NCBI RefSeq assembly: GCF_009857135.1
Contig: NZ_CP047318.1
Span: 3,162,001-3,226,000, forward strand
DNA from: Streptomyces sp. HM190
GTDB lineage: Bacteria > Actinomycetota > Actinomycetes > Streptomycetales > Streptomycetaceae
Direction of reading: 5' to 3'
Length of the DNA stretch: 64,000 nucleotides
In this document: in pieces, positions 6,939-14,818 of the stretch
Numbering within the stretch: the stretch's first letter is position 1
Layout: each line of letters begins with the position of its first letter
Notes under the pieces: model-generated
What the model was told of the DNA's origin: nothing
Databases searched by the model: none
Seen by the model: only the letters and a program-made list of their open reading frames with translations
Made by a program: the position numbers and the translations under genes

Positions 6939-8414
6939 ATGTCCCGAGCACCCCGAGCCACCCGACGCAGGATCAGCAGCGCCCTCCTGGCCGTACCGCT
7001 GGCCGCCTCGGTGGTGCTGACCGGCTCCGGCTCCGCGTCGGCCGCCACCACCTCCGTCCCGGCCGCGGACGACTTCAACGGGGACGGCTACGCCGACCTG
7101 GTCGTCGGAGCGCCGGGCGCGACGGTGTCCGGCAGGACGAAGGCCGGGTACGTGGCGGTGACGTACGGCTCGGCGAAGGGGCTGTCGACGGCCAACAAGA
7201 AGATCGTCAGCCGTTCGACCAGCGGGATACCGGGGGCCGCCACCCAGAACCAGCTGTTCGGCACGTCGTTCGCCAAGGCCGACCTGGACCGCGACGGCTA
7301 CGGCGACCTGGTGATCGCGGGCGGCAAGGAGGGCTCGGTGATCCTGTGGGGTTCCGCGTCCGGCCTGACCGGTGGCACCGCCATCGCCTACGGGGCCGCG
7401 CCCCAGGCGGGTGACTTCGACGGCGACGGCAGGACCGACCTGGCGCTGTTCTCCGCGCAGCGGGTCAGCGGTGACGACCCGTCGGGCGCCCCGGCCGCGC
7501 TGTGGAAGGGCCCGATCAAGCGCGACGGCAAGCCGACGGCCGTACTGCCGCTGCTCGACAAGTCGCTGTGGTGGGGCTGGTCCGAGGAGGACGCCTCCTG
7601 CGCGACCGGCGGCGGCTGCGAGGACGGCCCCTCCTCCATCACCGGCCCGGTGGTCTCCGGCGAGGTGGGCGACTTCGACGGCGACGGCCGCGACGACCTC
7701 GTCCAGTGGGTCTACACCGGCGACGGCACCTGGGGGAACCGTCTGCTCATGGGCGGCGGCGCCACCGGCTTCACCCGCGGCCAGGCGCCCGGCGACACCA
7801 CGGGCGGCGACGCGGGCACCGGCGTCGGCGACGTGAACGGCGACGGCTACCACGACCTGGTGGTCGGCGCCGACGACTGGTCCGAGAAGGCCCGTATCGC
7901 GTACGGCTCCGCCGCGGGCCTCACCGAGGCGAACACCCACACCTTCGACCAGGGCCTTGCGGGCTTCCCGGGCGCCCAGGAGGAGGGCGACCGCCTCGGC
8001 TCCGCCGTGTCCGTCGCCGACGTCACGGGCGACGGCTACGCGGACGTCGCGCTCGGCATCGAGGGCGAGGACATCGGCAGCATCGCCGACGCCGGCTCGG
8101 TCGCCCTGCTCCGCGGCAGCGCCGCGGGCCTCACCGGCACCGGCGCCCAGGTCTTCCACCAGAACACCGCGGGCGTCCCCGGCGTCGCCGAGGCGAACGA
8201 CCAGTTCGGCGCCACGACGGCCCTGCTCGACGTCAACGGCGACGGCCACCGCGACCTGGCCGCCGCGTCCATCGCCGAGAACGCCTCCCAGGGCGCCGTC
8301 TGGCTCCTGCGCGGCACCGCGTCGGGCCTCACCACGAAGTCGGCCCTGGCCTTCGGCCCGAAGGACCTCTCGGCCCCGTACACGAACGCCCTGTTCGGCA
8401 GCTCCCTGCGCTGA
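6939..8414 (+). CDS. Secreted FG-GAP/VCBS-repeat (integrin-alpha-like beta-propeller) protein
   Basis: A 491-residue secreted protein. The N-terminus (MSRAPRATRRRISSALLAVP...) is a signal peptide ending near ASAATTS at about residue 38. The mature chain contains seven FG-GAP type repeats with Ca-binding loops, including DFNGDGYADLVVGAPG, DLDRDGYGDLVIAGG, DFDGDGRTDLALF, DFDGDGRDDLVQW, DVNGDGYHDLVVGA, DVTGDGYADVALGI and DVNGDGHRDLAAAS. Seven repeats fit a closed seven-bladed propeller like the integrin alpha headpiece. No catalytic domain or anchor is visible, so it is probably a soluble binding protein. Ligand unknown. It is a single gene converging on the ThDP enzyme gene across a strong bidirectional terminator. 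Confidence 0.87.
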   Translation: MSRAPRATRRRISSALLAVPLAASVVLTGSGSASAATTSVPAADDFNGDGYADLVVGAPGATVSGRTKAGYVAVTYGSAKGLSTANKKIVSRSTSGIPGAATQNQLFGTSFAKADLDRDGYGDLVIAGGKEGSVILWGSASGLTGGTAIAYGAAPQAGDFDGDGRTDLALFSAQRVSGDDPSGAPAALWKGPIKRDGKPTAVLPLLDKSLWWGWSEEDASCATGGGCEDGPSSITGPVVSGEVGDFDGDGRDDLVQWVYTGDGTWGNRLLMGGGATGFTRGQAPGDTTGGDAGTGVGDVNGDGYHDLVVGADDWSEKARIAYGSAAGLTEANTHTFDQGLAGFPGAQEEGDRLGSAVSVADVTGDGYADVALGIEGEDIGSIADAGSVALLRGSAAGLTGTGAQVFHQNTAGVPGVAEANDQFGATTALLDVNGDGHRDLAAASIAENASQGAVWLLRGTASGLTTKSALAFGPKDLSAPYTNALFGSSLR

Positions 8415-8433
8415 CCGGCTCGGCGGCGACACG

Positions 8434-8471
8434 GACGGGCCGCCCGGAGCGGGAGTTCCGGGCGGCCCGTC
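8434..8471. terminator. Bidirectional terminator hairpin
   Basis: A 15-bp perfect stem GACGGGCCGCCCGGA (8434-8448) with an 8-base loop and its complement (8457-8471). It sits between two convergent genes and can serve both. Confidence 0.8.
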
Positions 8472-8474
8472 GTA

Positions 8475-10166
8475 CTACCCGGTGACGTGCGTCGGCGCGA
8501 ACATCCGCAGCACCGCCGGCAGCACCACCACCGAAGGGCCCGGCGCGGCCAGCGCCTTCGCCAGGTCCTCCGCGAGCGTCTCGGGGCTCGTCCGCACCCC
8601 CGGCACGCCGAACGACTCCGCCAGCGCCGCGAAGTCCGGGCGGGTCAGCTCCGTGCCCGTCGTCGCGCCGAACGAGTCGGTCATGTACTCGCGGAGGATG
8701 CCGTAGCCGCCGTCGTCGACGATCAGCCACGTGACGTTCAGGTCGTACTGCCGGGCCGTGGCCAGTTCGGCGACGGAGTACAGCGCGCCGCCGTCGCCGG
8801 AGACCGCGAGGACGGGGGTCGTGGGGTCGGCGACGGCAGCGCCGAGGGCCGCCGGGAAGGCGTAGCCGAGGCCGCCGGAACCCTGCGCGGAGTGCATGGT
8901 GTTGGCGCCCCGCGGGTCGAACGCCGACCACGCCCAGTACGCGAGGATCGTCATGTCCCAGAAGGAGGGCGCCCGGGACGGCAGGGCCCGGCGGACGGAC
9001 GCCAGCAGGTCCTGTTCGAGGGCGAGTCCCTGGGCGTCGATGCGTGCGCGGACCTTCGCCAGGACCTCCCGCACCCGCTCCGGCGCCGACGCGTCCTGCC
9101 TCGGCTCCTCGATCGTCTCCAGCAGCGCCTGGAGCGCGAGCCGCGCGTCGGCGTGGATGCCCAGCGCGGGGTGGTTGGACTCCAGTTTGCCGAGGTCCGC
9201 CTCGATCTGGACGACCCGGCCGCGGGGCTTGAACGTGTGGTAGTTCGAGGAGAGTTCGCCGAGACCCGAGCCGACGACCAGCAGGACGTCCGCGTCCTCC
9301 AGGAAGTCCGTGGTGTGCCGGTCCTCCAGCCATGACTGGAGCGACAGCGGATGCGTCCACGGGAAGGCGCCCTTGCCGCCGAACGTGGTCACGACCGGCG
9401 CCGACAGCCGCTCCGCCAGCTGCCGCAGCTTGCCCGCCGCGTCCGCCCGTACGACTCCCCCGCCCGCGATGATCGCCGGGCGGGCGGCGGACGCCAGCAG
9501 CTCGGCCGCCACCGCCGTCAGTTCGGGGCGCGGGGGCAGTTCCTCGGGGAAGGCGTCGGCGCCCGTCACCACCGGGATCACCGTCTCGGCGAGCAGGACG
9601 TCCTGCGGGATCTCCACCCACACCGGGCCGTGCGGGGCGGTCAGCGCCGACTCCCAGGCGGCGGCGACCGCCGACGGGATCTGCGACTGCGTGCGGACGG
9701 TGTGCACGGACTTCACGACGCCCCGGAACGAGGCCGCCTGGTCGGGGAGTTCGTGCAGATAGCCGTGGCGGCCGCCGCCCAGGCCCGCCGTCGGGACCTG
9801 GCTGCCGATGGCGAGGACGGGGGCGGAGGCCGCGGCGGCCTCGTGCAGCGCGGCCAGCGAGGTCAGCGCGCCGGGACCGGTCGACACCAGCAGCGGGGCG
9901 GCCTCGCCGGTGATCCGGCCGTACGCGTCCGCCGCGAACCCCGCGTTGTTCTCCACGCGCAGGCCGACGTAGCGCAGGCCGGAGCGGCGCAGCGCGTCGA
10001 ACAGGCCGAGGGCGTGCTGGCCGGGCAGCCCGAACACCGTGGTCGCGCCGAGCCCGGCCAGGGTCTCCACGACCAGGTCCCCGCCGGTGCGGCCGGGCGG
10101 AGGGTTCAGCGCGGCCTCCCGCTGGGCGGCGGTCGGACGGAGTACCAGGTCGTGGTCGTGGGTCAC
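8475..10166 (-). CDS. Thiamine-diphosphate-dependent enzyme (acetolactate-synthase-like; possible 2-oxo-acid decarboxylase)
   Basis: A 563-residue three-domain ThDP enzyme. The N-terminal pyrimidine-binding domain has the activating glutamate in GLRVENNAGFAADAYGR (about residue 75). The central domain follows, and the C-terminal PP domain has the metal/ThDP motif AVSGDGGALYSVAELATARQ running to WLIVDDGGYG. It starts with GTG at 10166. It is 34 bases downstream of the ureohydrolase gene and clearly in the same operon. No ilvN regulatory subunit is adjacent, so a biosynthetic acetolactate synthase is unlikely. Pairing with a ureohydrolase recalls the arginine transaminase route, in which a ThDP enzyme (AruI) decarboxylates 2-ketoarginine and guanidinobutyrase releases urea. 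That assignment is inference; benzaldehyde-lyase or oxalyl-CoA-type reactions remain possible. Confidence 0.8.
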   Translation of the reverse strand: MTHDHDLVLRPTAAQREAALNPPPGRTGGDLVVETLAGLGATTVFGLPGQHALGLFDALRRSGLRYVGLRVENNAGFAADAYGRITGEAAPLLVSTGPGALTSLAALHEAAAASAPVLAIGSQVPTAGLGGGRHGYLHELPDQAASFRGVVKSVHTVRTQSQIPSAVAAAWESALTAPHGPVWVEIPQDVLLAETVIPVVTGADAFPEELPPRPELTAVAAELLASAARPAIIAGGGVVRADAAGKLRQLAERLSAPVVTTFGGKGAFPWTHPLSLQSWLEDRHTTDFLEDADVLLVVGSGLGELSSNYHTFKPRGRVVQIEADLGKLESNHPALGIHADARLALQALLETIEEPRQDASAPERVREVLAKVRARIDAQGLALEQDLLASVRRALPSRAPSFWDMTILAYWAWSAFDPRGANTMHSAQGSGGLGYAFPAALGAAVADPTTPVLAVSGDGGALYSVAELATARQYDLNVTWLIVDDGGYGILREYMTDSFGATTGTELTRPDFAALAESFGVPGVRTSPETLAEDLAKALAAPGPSVVVLPAVLRMFAPTHVTG

Positions 10167-10200
10167 TGCGCTGCCTTCTCCTCGTGGTGCCCGGCGCGGT

Positions 10201-11202
10201 TCACCCGGCCGTGTTCCCCTTGCGGGCCTCGGCGATCTGGCGGGACATGATCGTGGTGAGTTCGTACGCCGTGTGCGAGGCGGCCACCGCGGTGATCTCG
10301 GCGTGATCGTACGCGGGCGCCACCTCGACGACGTCGGCGGAGACCAGGTTGCAGGAGGCCAGGCCGCGCAGGATCTCCAGCAGTTCCCGCGAGGTCATGC
10401 CGCCCGCCTCCGGGGTGCCGGTGCCGGGCGCGTGCGCCGGGTCGAGGCAGTCGATGTCGATGGAGATGTACAGCGGGCGGTCGCCGATGCGCTGGCGCAG
10501 CTGGTCGGCGACCTCGTCGGCGCCGCGCCGGTAGATGTCGGCGGACGTGACGATCCCGAAGCCCATCTTCTCGTCGTCGGTGAGGTCCTGCTTGCCGTAC
10601 AGCGGGCCGCGGGTGCCCACGTGGGAGAGGGCGGAGGTGTCGAGGACGCCCTCCTCCACGGCCCGCCGGAACGGGGTGCCGTGGGTGTACTCGGCGCCGA
10701 AGTAGGTGTCCCAGGTGTCGAGGTGCGCGTCGAAGTGGAGCAGCGCGACCGGGCCGTGCTTCTTGGCGACGGAGCGGAGCAGCGGCAGTGCGATGGTGTG
10801 GTCGCCGCCGAGGGTCATCAGGCGGGCCCCGCTGTCGAGCAGTTCGTCGGCGGCGGCCTCGACGGTCTCGACGGCCTCGTTGATGTTGAAGGGGTTGGCG
10901 GCGATGTCACCGGCGTCCGCGACCTGGGCGAGGGCGAACGGGGAGGCGTCCTGGGCCGGGTTGTAGGGGCGCAGCAGCCGGGACGCCTCACGGATGGCGT
11001 TGCCGCCGAACCGGGCGCCGGGACGGTAGGAGACACCCGAGTCGAACGGCACGCCCACGACCGCGACGTCGGCCCGCCCGCCGACCTCGTCCAGGCGCGG
11101 CAGCCGGGCGAAGGTCGCGGGGCCGGCGTACCGGGGGATGCGGGAGGAGTCGACGGGGCCGCGGGGGTGGCCGCCGGCTGCCGGGTTCTCGTTGCTGCTC
11201 AT
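10201..11202 (-). CDS. speB: Ureohydrolase: agmatinase or guanidinobutyrase
   Basis: A 333-residue binuclear manganese ureohydrolase. Metal-binding motifs are all present: [11 protein letters not shown] (His), [12 protein letters not shown] (Asp-x-His-x-Asp) and [19 protein letters not shown] (Asp-x-Asp). The family cleaves a guanidino group to urea plus an amine. Agmatine and 4-guanidinobutyrate enzymes cannot be separated by eye; the neighbouring ThDP enzyme favours guanidinobutyrate. The ATG at 11202 is chosen because homology begins in the following residues ([20 protein letters not shown]). It is divergent from the PucR regulator, which is the natural controller, and upstream of the ThDP gene in one operon. 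Confidence 0.85.
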   Translation of the reverse strand: MSSNENPAAGGHPRGPVDSSRIPRYAGPATFARLPRLDEVGGRADVAVVGVPFDSGVSYRPGARFGGNAIREASRLLRPYNPAQDASPFALAQVADAGDIAANPFNINEAVETVEAAADELLDSGARLMTLGGDHTIALPLLRSVAKKHGPVALLHFDAHLDTWDTYFGAEYTHGTPFRRAVEEGVLDTSALSHVGTRGPLYGKQDLTDDEKMGFGIVTSADIYRRGADEVADQLRQRIGDRPLYISIDIDCLDPAHAPGTGTPEAGGMTSRELLEILRGLASCNLVSADVVEVAPAYDHAEITAVAASHTAYELTTIMSRQIAEARKGNTAG

Positions 11203-11309
11203 GGCGCGTGCTCTCCAGGAGGTGGGTGCCGGTACGTGCGGTGGGGTGCGGGCGCGCGGGGGCGCGTGCCTCGACAGTAGGTGGCCGGCAAGCGGCTGCG
11301 AAGTGTACG

Positions 11310-11343
11310 TTTCCTCCACTGGAGCCGTTGCCGATGGAGGAAA
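11310..11343 (+). promoter_or_regulatory. Inverted repeat that masks the PucR ribosome-binding site
   Basis: TTTCCTCCA (11310-11318) and TGGAGGAAA (11335-11343) are perfect 9-bp complements separated by 16 bases. The right arm contains the GGAGG that serves the ATG at 11352. As RNA the hairpin would sequester the Shine-Dalgarno sequence; as DNA it could be the operator between the divergent units. Confidence 0.55.
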
Positions 11344-11351
11344 TGCACATC

Positions 11352-12980
11352 ATGTCGGACGCGGTGTTCCCGGCCGTGCCGCCCACCCCCGCCGTACCCC
11401 TCGCCGCCCTCCTCGCCCGCGAGGACCTGGGGCTGCGGCAGATCGCGGGCCCGGCGGGCGGTGGCACGGTGATCCACGGGGCGCACACATCGGAGCTGTC
11501 CGACCCCCATCCGTACCTGCTCGGCGGCGAGCTGCTGCTGACGGCGGGCGTGCACATCCCGGAGGGCGCGGCCGGGTCGCACGCCCCGGAGGCCTCGGCG
11601 GGGGCGGACGCCCCGGAGGACGCCGGGGGCGCCGGGTCCGGCGCCTACTTCGACGCGTACGTCTCGCGGATCGTGGCGGCGGGCGGCGCGGCCCTCGGCT
11701 TCGGCCTCGCCCCGGTCCACGACACCGTCCCGGGGGCCCTGGTGGCCGCCTGCGACGCGCACGGGCTGCCCCTGGTCGAGGTCCCGCCGCGCACCACGTT
11801 CTCCGGGGTGGCGCGGGCGGTCTGGCAGCTGATGGCCCGCGCGCGGCACGCCGAGCTCCGCCGCGTCACGGAGGCCCAGCAGGGCCTCGCCGCGGCGGCG
11901 TCCCGCCCCGACCCGGTCCGGTCGGTCCTGCGCCAACTGGCCCGGCGTGTCGAGGGCCGGGCGGTCCTGTACGGCCCGGAGGGCACGGAGCTGGCGGCGT
12001 CCGGTCGCGACCAGGGGCAGGCGGTCACCCGAGCCCTGGCCGCCCTGACAGCGGTGGTGCACCCCCACCCCCCGAGGGGCGCGGGGAACCGCGCGACCGG
12101 CCACGACGCACCTGCGGCCGCCCCGGCACAGCAGCCCCCCGGGCTCTCCCCGCGCACCCCCACCCCGGCCTCCGCCACGGACACGGTCGACGGCACCCAC
12201 CTCACCGCCCACGCCCTCGGCTCACCGCCCCGCTTCGCCCTCGCCGTCGCCACCCCCCGCCGCGACCCCGGCACGCACACGATCACCTCCGTGGCCGCCG
12301 TGCTCCTCTCCCTGCTCACCGGCGAGCAGCAGAGCGGCACCGGCGCGGCCCGCGTCTCCGCCCTGGTGCGGCTGCTGCTCGGCGCGGCCCCGGAGGAGGT
12401 CGCGCCCCTGCTGGGCGGGGCCGCCGCGTGGCTGGTCGTGCACGCCCACCCCAACGACGACGCGTCCCCACCCGACCCCCTGACGGCCGCCGCGCTCGGC
12501 GCGGCCCTCGGCTCCGCGCTGGTGGACCATCACGGCGACGTCGTACGCGTCCTGGTGCCCGCCGGCCGCGAGGTCACCGCCCAGCCGGGCTGGACGTGCG
12601 GAGTGAGCGCGCCGGCGGGCCCGGACGCGTGGCCGTCCGCGGACGCGCAGGCCGCCCGCGCGCTGGCCAGGGCGCGGGCCACCCGGACGGCGCTGGTGCG
12701 GCACGGGACCCGGACCGCGCTCGCCGATCTCGTGCCGGCGAGGGACGCGGCGGCCCACGCCCGCACCCTGCTGGCGCCGCTCGCGGGCTCCCCCGCGCTC
12801 GTGGAGACCCTGCGGACGTGGCTGTCGCTGCACGGCAGCTGGGACCGTACGGCCGTCGCGCTCGCCGTGCACCGCAACACGGTCCGCCAACGGGTGGGCC
12901 GCTGCGCCGCGTTGCTGGGGGCCGACCTGGACGACCCGGACGTGCGGATGGAGTTGTGGTTCGCGCTGCGCCAGGAGTGA
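11352..12980 (+). CDS. PucR-family transcriptional regulator
   Basis: About 542 residues. The N-terminal purine-catabolism domain (about residues 12-130: LAALLAREDLGLRQIAG, EDAG-rich loops, PLVEVPPRTTFSGVARAVW) is followed by a GGDEF-like middle region. The C-terminal PucR helix-turn-helix reads LVETLRTWLSLHGSWDRTAVALAVHRNTVRQRVGRCAALL in two parts, LHGSWDRTAVALAVHRNTVR being the recognition region. GGAGG at 11336-11340 gives an 11-base spacing to this ATG; two upstream ATGs overlap or crowd it. It is divergent from the ureohydrolase-ThDP operon and probably activates it in response to a nitrogen compound. A dispersed Streptomyces repeat is embedded in frame at about 12075-12121. Confidence 0.82.
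   Translation: MSDAVFPAVPPTPAVPLAALLAREDLGLRQIAGPAGGGTVIHGAHTSELSDPHPYLLGGELLLTAGVHIPEGAAGSHAPEASAGADAPEDAGGAGSGAYFDAYVSRIVAAGGAALGFGLAPVHDTVPGALVAACDAHGLPLVEVPPRTTFSGVARAVWQLMARARHAELRRVTEAQQGLAAAASRPDPVRSVLRQLARRVEGRAVLYGPEGTELAASGRDQGQAVTRALAALTAVVHPHPPRGAGNRATGHDAPAAAPAQQPPGLSPRTPTPASATDTVDGTHLTAHALGSPPRFALAVATPRRDPGTHTITSVAAVLLSLLTGEQQSGTGAARVSALVRLLLGAAPEEVAPLLGGAAAWLVVHAHPNDDASPPDPLTAAALGAALGSALVDHHGDVVRVLVPAGREVTAQPGWTCGVSAPAGPDAWPSADAQAARALARARATRTALVRHGTRTALADLVPARDAAAHARTLLAPLAGSPALVETLRTWLSLHGSWDRTAVALAVHRNTVRQRVGRCAALLGADLDDPDVRMELWFALRQE
12075..12121 (+). repeat. Streptomyces-type dispersed repeat inside the PucR coding sequence
   Basis: The segment beginning AGGGGCGCGGGGAACCGCGC and continuing through CGACCGGCCACGACGCACCT resembles a G-rich motif found repeatedly in Streptomyces intergenic DNA (recognised from memory). 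Here it is translated in frame as PRGAGNRATGHDAPAAA, a low-complexity insertion between the N-terminal and middle domains of the regulator. The exact limits are estimated. Confidence 0.5.
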
Positions 12981-13078
12981 ACCGCTGGGGCGAACGGCCG
13001 GCCGACGGGGGGAGTGACGCAGGTCGCAGCGGACGGTACGCCCGCGACTGGCGCAGTCGTCTGCCTCACAATGGACGC

Positions 13079-13873
13079 ATGCCGATACCCGGGACCCCCA
13101 GCCGCGCCGAGCTCGTCGAACACCTCGTACGGACGCGCATCGCGGGCGACGTCGCCACGCCGCGCGAGAACAACCTCTCCCACTACCGCGAACTGGCCAA
13201 CGGCAACCGCCACTACTGGCTCGGGCTGGAACTCGGCGACCGCTGGAGCGACGAGCAGGACGTGCTGGCCGTGATGGCCGAGCGGGTCGGCGTCAACGAC
13301 GACCCCGGGTACCGCTACGGCCAGGACACCATCGACCCGGATCTGACGGTCGACGCGCTGGAACGCATGGCGGCGCGGCTGCGCAAGGCGGCGGAGGGCA
13401 CCCAGCGGGTCCTGTTCGCCACCGGCCACCCCGGCGGCCTGCTGCACGTGCACCACGAGACGGCGCGGGCGCTGCGCGCGGCGGGCTGCGACATCGTCGT
13501 CATCCCGGACGGGCTCCAGACGGACGAGGGGTACGTGATGCAGTTCGCGGACGTGGCCGTCCTCGAACACGGCGCCACGCTCTGGCACACCCATTCGCCC
13601 GAGCCGATGCGGGCGATCCTGCGGGGCCTGGAGGGCGCCGGCCGGCCGCTGCCCGACCTGGTGGTCGCCGACCACGGATGGGCGGGCTGCGCGGCCCAGC
13701 TCGGCATCGACTCCGTCGGCTACGCGGACTCCAACGACCCGGCCCTCTTCCTGGGCGAGGCCGAGGGCACCCTCCAGGTCGCGGTCCCGCTCGACGACCA
13801 CGTGGTCAGCCCGCGCTACTACGACCCGATGACGGCGTACCTGCTGGAGCAGGCGGGGCTGCGGGAGAGCTGA
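13079..13873 (+). CDS. Actinobacterial phosphatase-family protein (PF15698-like)
   Basis: A 264-residue cytoplasmic protein matching an actinobacterial family named 'phosphatase'. Recognisable conserved stretches are ENNLSHYRELANGNRHYWLG, GVNDDPGYRYGQDTIDPD, VLFATGHPGGLLHVHHE, and LVVADHGWAGCAAQLGIDS with GYADSNDPA. The acidic and histidine residues in these stretches could bind metal. The reaction and substrate are not known. The ATG at 13079 follows a weak ribosome site. The gene is not obviously in an operon: the PucR gene ends 98 bases upstream and the thioesterase gene converges 25 bases downstream. Confidence 0.7.
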   Translation: MPIPGTPSRAELVEHLVRTRIAGDVATPRENNLSHYRELANGNRHYWLGLELGDRWSDEQDVLAVMAERVGVNDDPGYRYGQDTIDPDLTVDALERMAARLRKAAEGTQRVLFATGHPGGLLHVHHETARALRAAGCDIVVIPDGLQTDEGYVMQFADVAVLEHGATLWHTHSPEPMRAILRGLEGAGRPLPDLVVADHGWAGCAAQLGIDSVGYADSNDPALFLGEAEGTLQVAVPLDDHVVSPRYYDPMTAYLLEQAGLRES

Positions 13874-13898
13874 CGGCGAACCCCCTGACCAGGCACTC

Positions 13899-14783
13899 CT
13901 AGGGGCTCGTCGGCTTCGGGCGGGGGACGCGGACGACGCCCTCCTGGATCACGGAGATCGCGAGCCGGCCGTCGCGGGTGTAGATGCGGCCCTGGCCGAG
14001 GCCGCGCCCGGCCGACGCGGACGGCGACTCCTGGTCGTACAGCAGCCACTCGTCGGCGCGGAACGGCCGGTGGAACCACATGGCGTGGTCGAGCGACGCC
14101 CCGACGACGTCGCCGACGGCCCAGCCGCCGCGTCCGTGGGCGAGCAGGATGGAGTCGAGGAGGGTCATGTCCGACACGTAGGTGGCGAGCACCACGTGCA
14201 GCAGGGGGTCGTCGTCGAGCTTGCCGTTGGCGCGGAACCAGACCTGGGAGCGGGGTGCGCGGGGCTCGCCGTAGCGGCCGTAGGGCGGGTCGTCGACGTA
14301 GCGCAGGTCGACGGCGGCCCGTGCCTCCAGCATCTTCTCCACGACGGCCGGGTCGAGGCCGTACGCCGGGAGGCGCTCCTCGGCGGTGGGCAGGGTCTCC
14401 GGGTCGGGCGCGGGCGGCATCGGGGCCTGGTGTTCGAGGCCCTCCTCCCACCGCTGGAACGACGCCGACAGGGCGAAGATCGGCTGTCCGTGCTGGACGG
14501 CGAGGACGCGGCGCGCGGTGAAGGACCGGCCGTCGTTCATGCGCTCGACCGTGTAGACGATGGGCGCGCCCGGGTCGCCGGTCCGCAGGAAGTACGCGTG
14601 GAGGGAGTGGGGCAGCCGGTCCTCGGGGACCGTCCGCCCCGCGGCGACGAGCGCCTGCGCCGCGACCTGCCCGCCGAAGACGCGCGGGACGATCGCGGGC
14701 CGGGACGGGCCGCGGAAGATGTTCTCCTCGATCTGCTCCAGGTCGAGCAGATCGAGGAGATCCTCAAGTGGTGCCTGACTCAT
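13899..14783 (-). CDS. tesB: Acyl-CoA thioesterase II (TesB family)
   Basis: A 294-residue double-hotdog thioesterase that hydrolyses medium- or long-chain acyl-CoA. TesB landmarks are RVFGGQVAAQALVAAGRTV with PHSLHAYFLRTGDP in the first hotdog and SLDHAMWFHRPFRADEWLLY, whose Asp belongs to the Asp-Gln-Thr active-site set, in the second. RGLGQGRIYTRDGRLAISVI gives the conserved C-terminal motif. Length matches the family (about 286-300). It is 35 bases downstream of an acyl-CoA dehydrogenase gene on the same strand, so the two probably form a fatty-acid turnover operon. Confidence 0.9.
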   Translation of the reverse strand: MSQAPLEDLLDLLDLEQIEENIFRGPSRPAIVPRVFGGQVAAQALVAAGRTVPEDRLPHSLHAYFLRTGDPGAPIVYTVERMNDGRSFTARRVLAVQHGQPIFALSASFQRWEEGLEHQAPMPPAPDPETLPTAEERLPAYGLDPAVVEKMLEARAAVDLRYVDDPPYGRYGEPRAPRSQVWFRANGKLDDDPLLHVVLATYVSDMTLLDSILLAHGRGGWAVGDVVGASLDHAMWFHRPFRADEWLLYDQESPSASAGRGLGQGRIYTRDGRLAISVIQEGVVRVPRPKPTSP

Positions 14784-14818
14784 GGGGTCAGTTGTACGGG
14801 ACGGTGATGACCGGGGCC

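Noticed and set aside
8475-10166. ThDP enzyme as the biosynthetic acetolactate synthase IlvB
   Set aside because: No ilvN or ilvC is adjacent, and the gene sits in a ureohydrolase operon.
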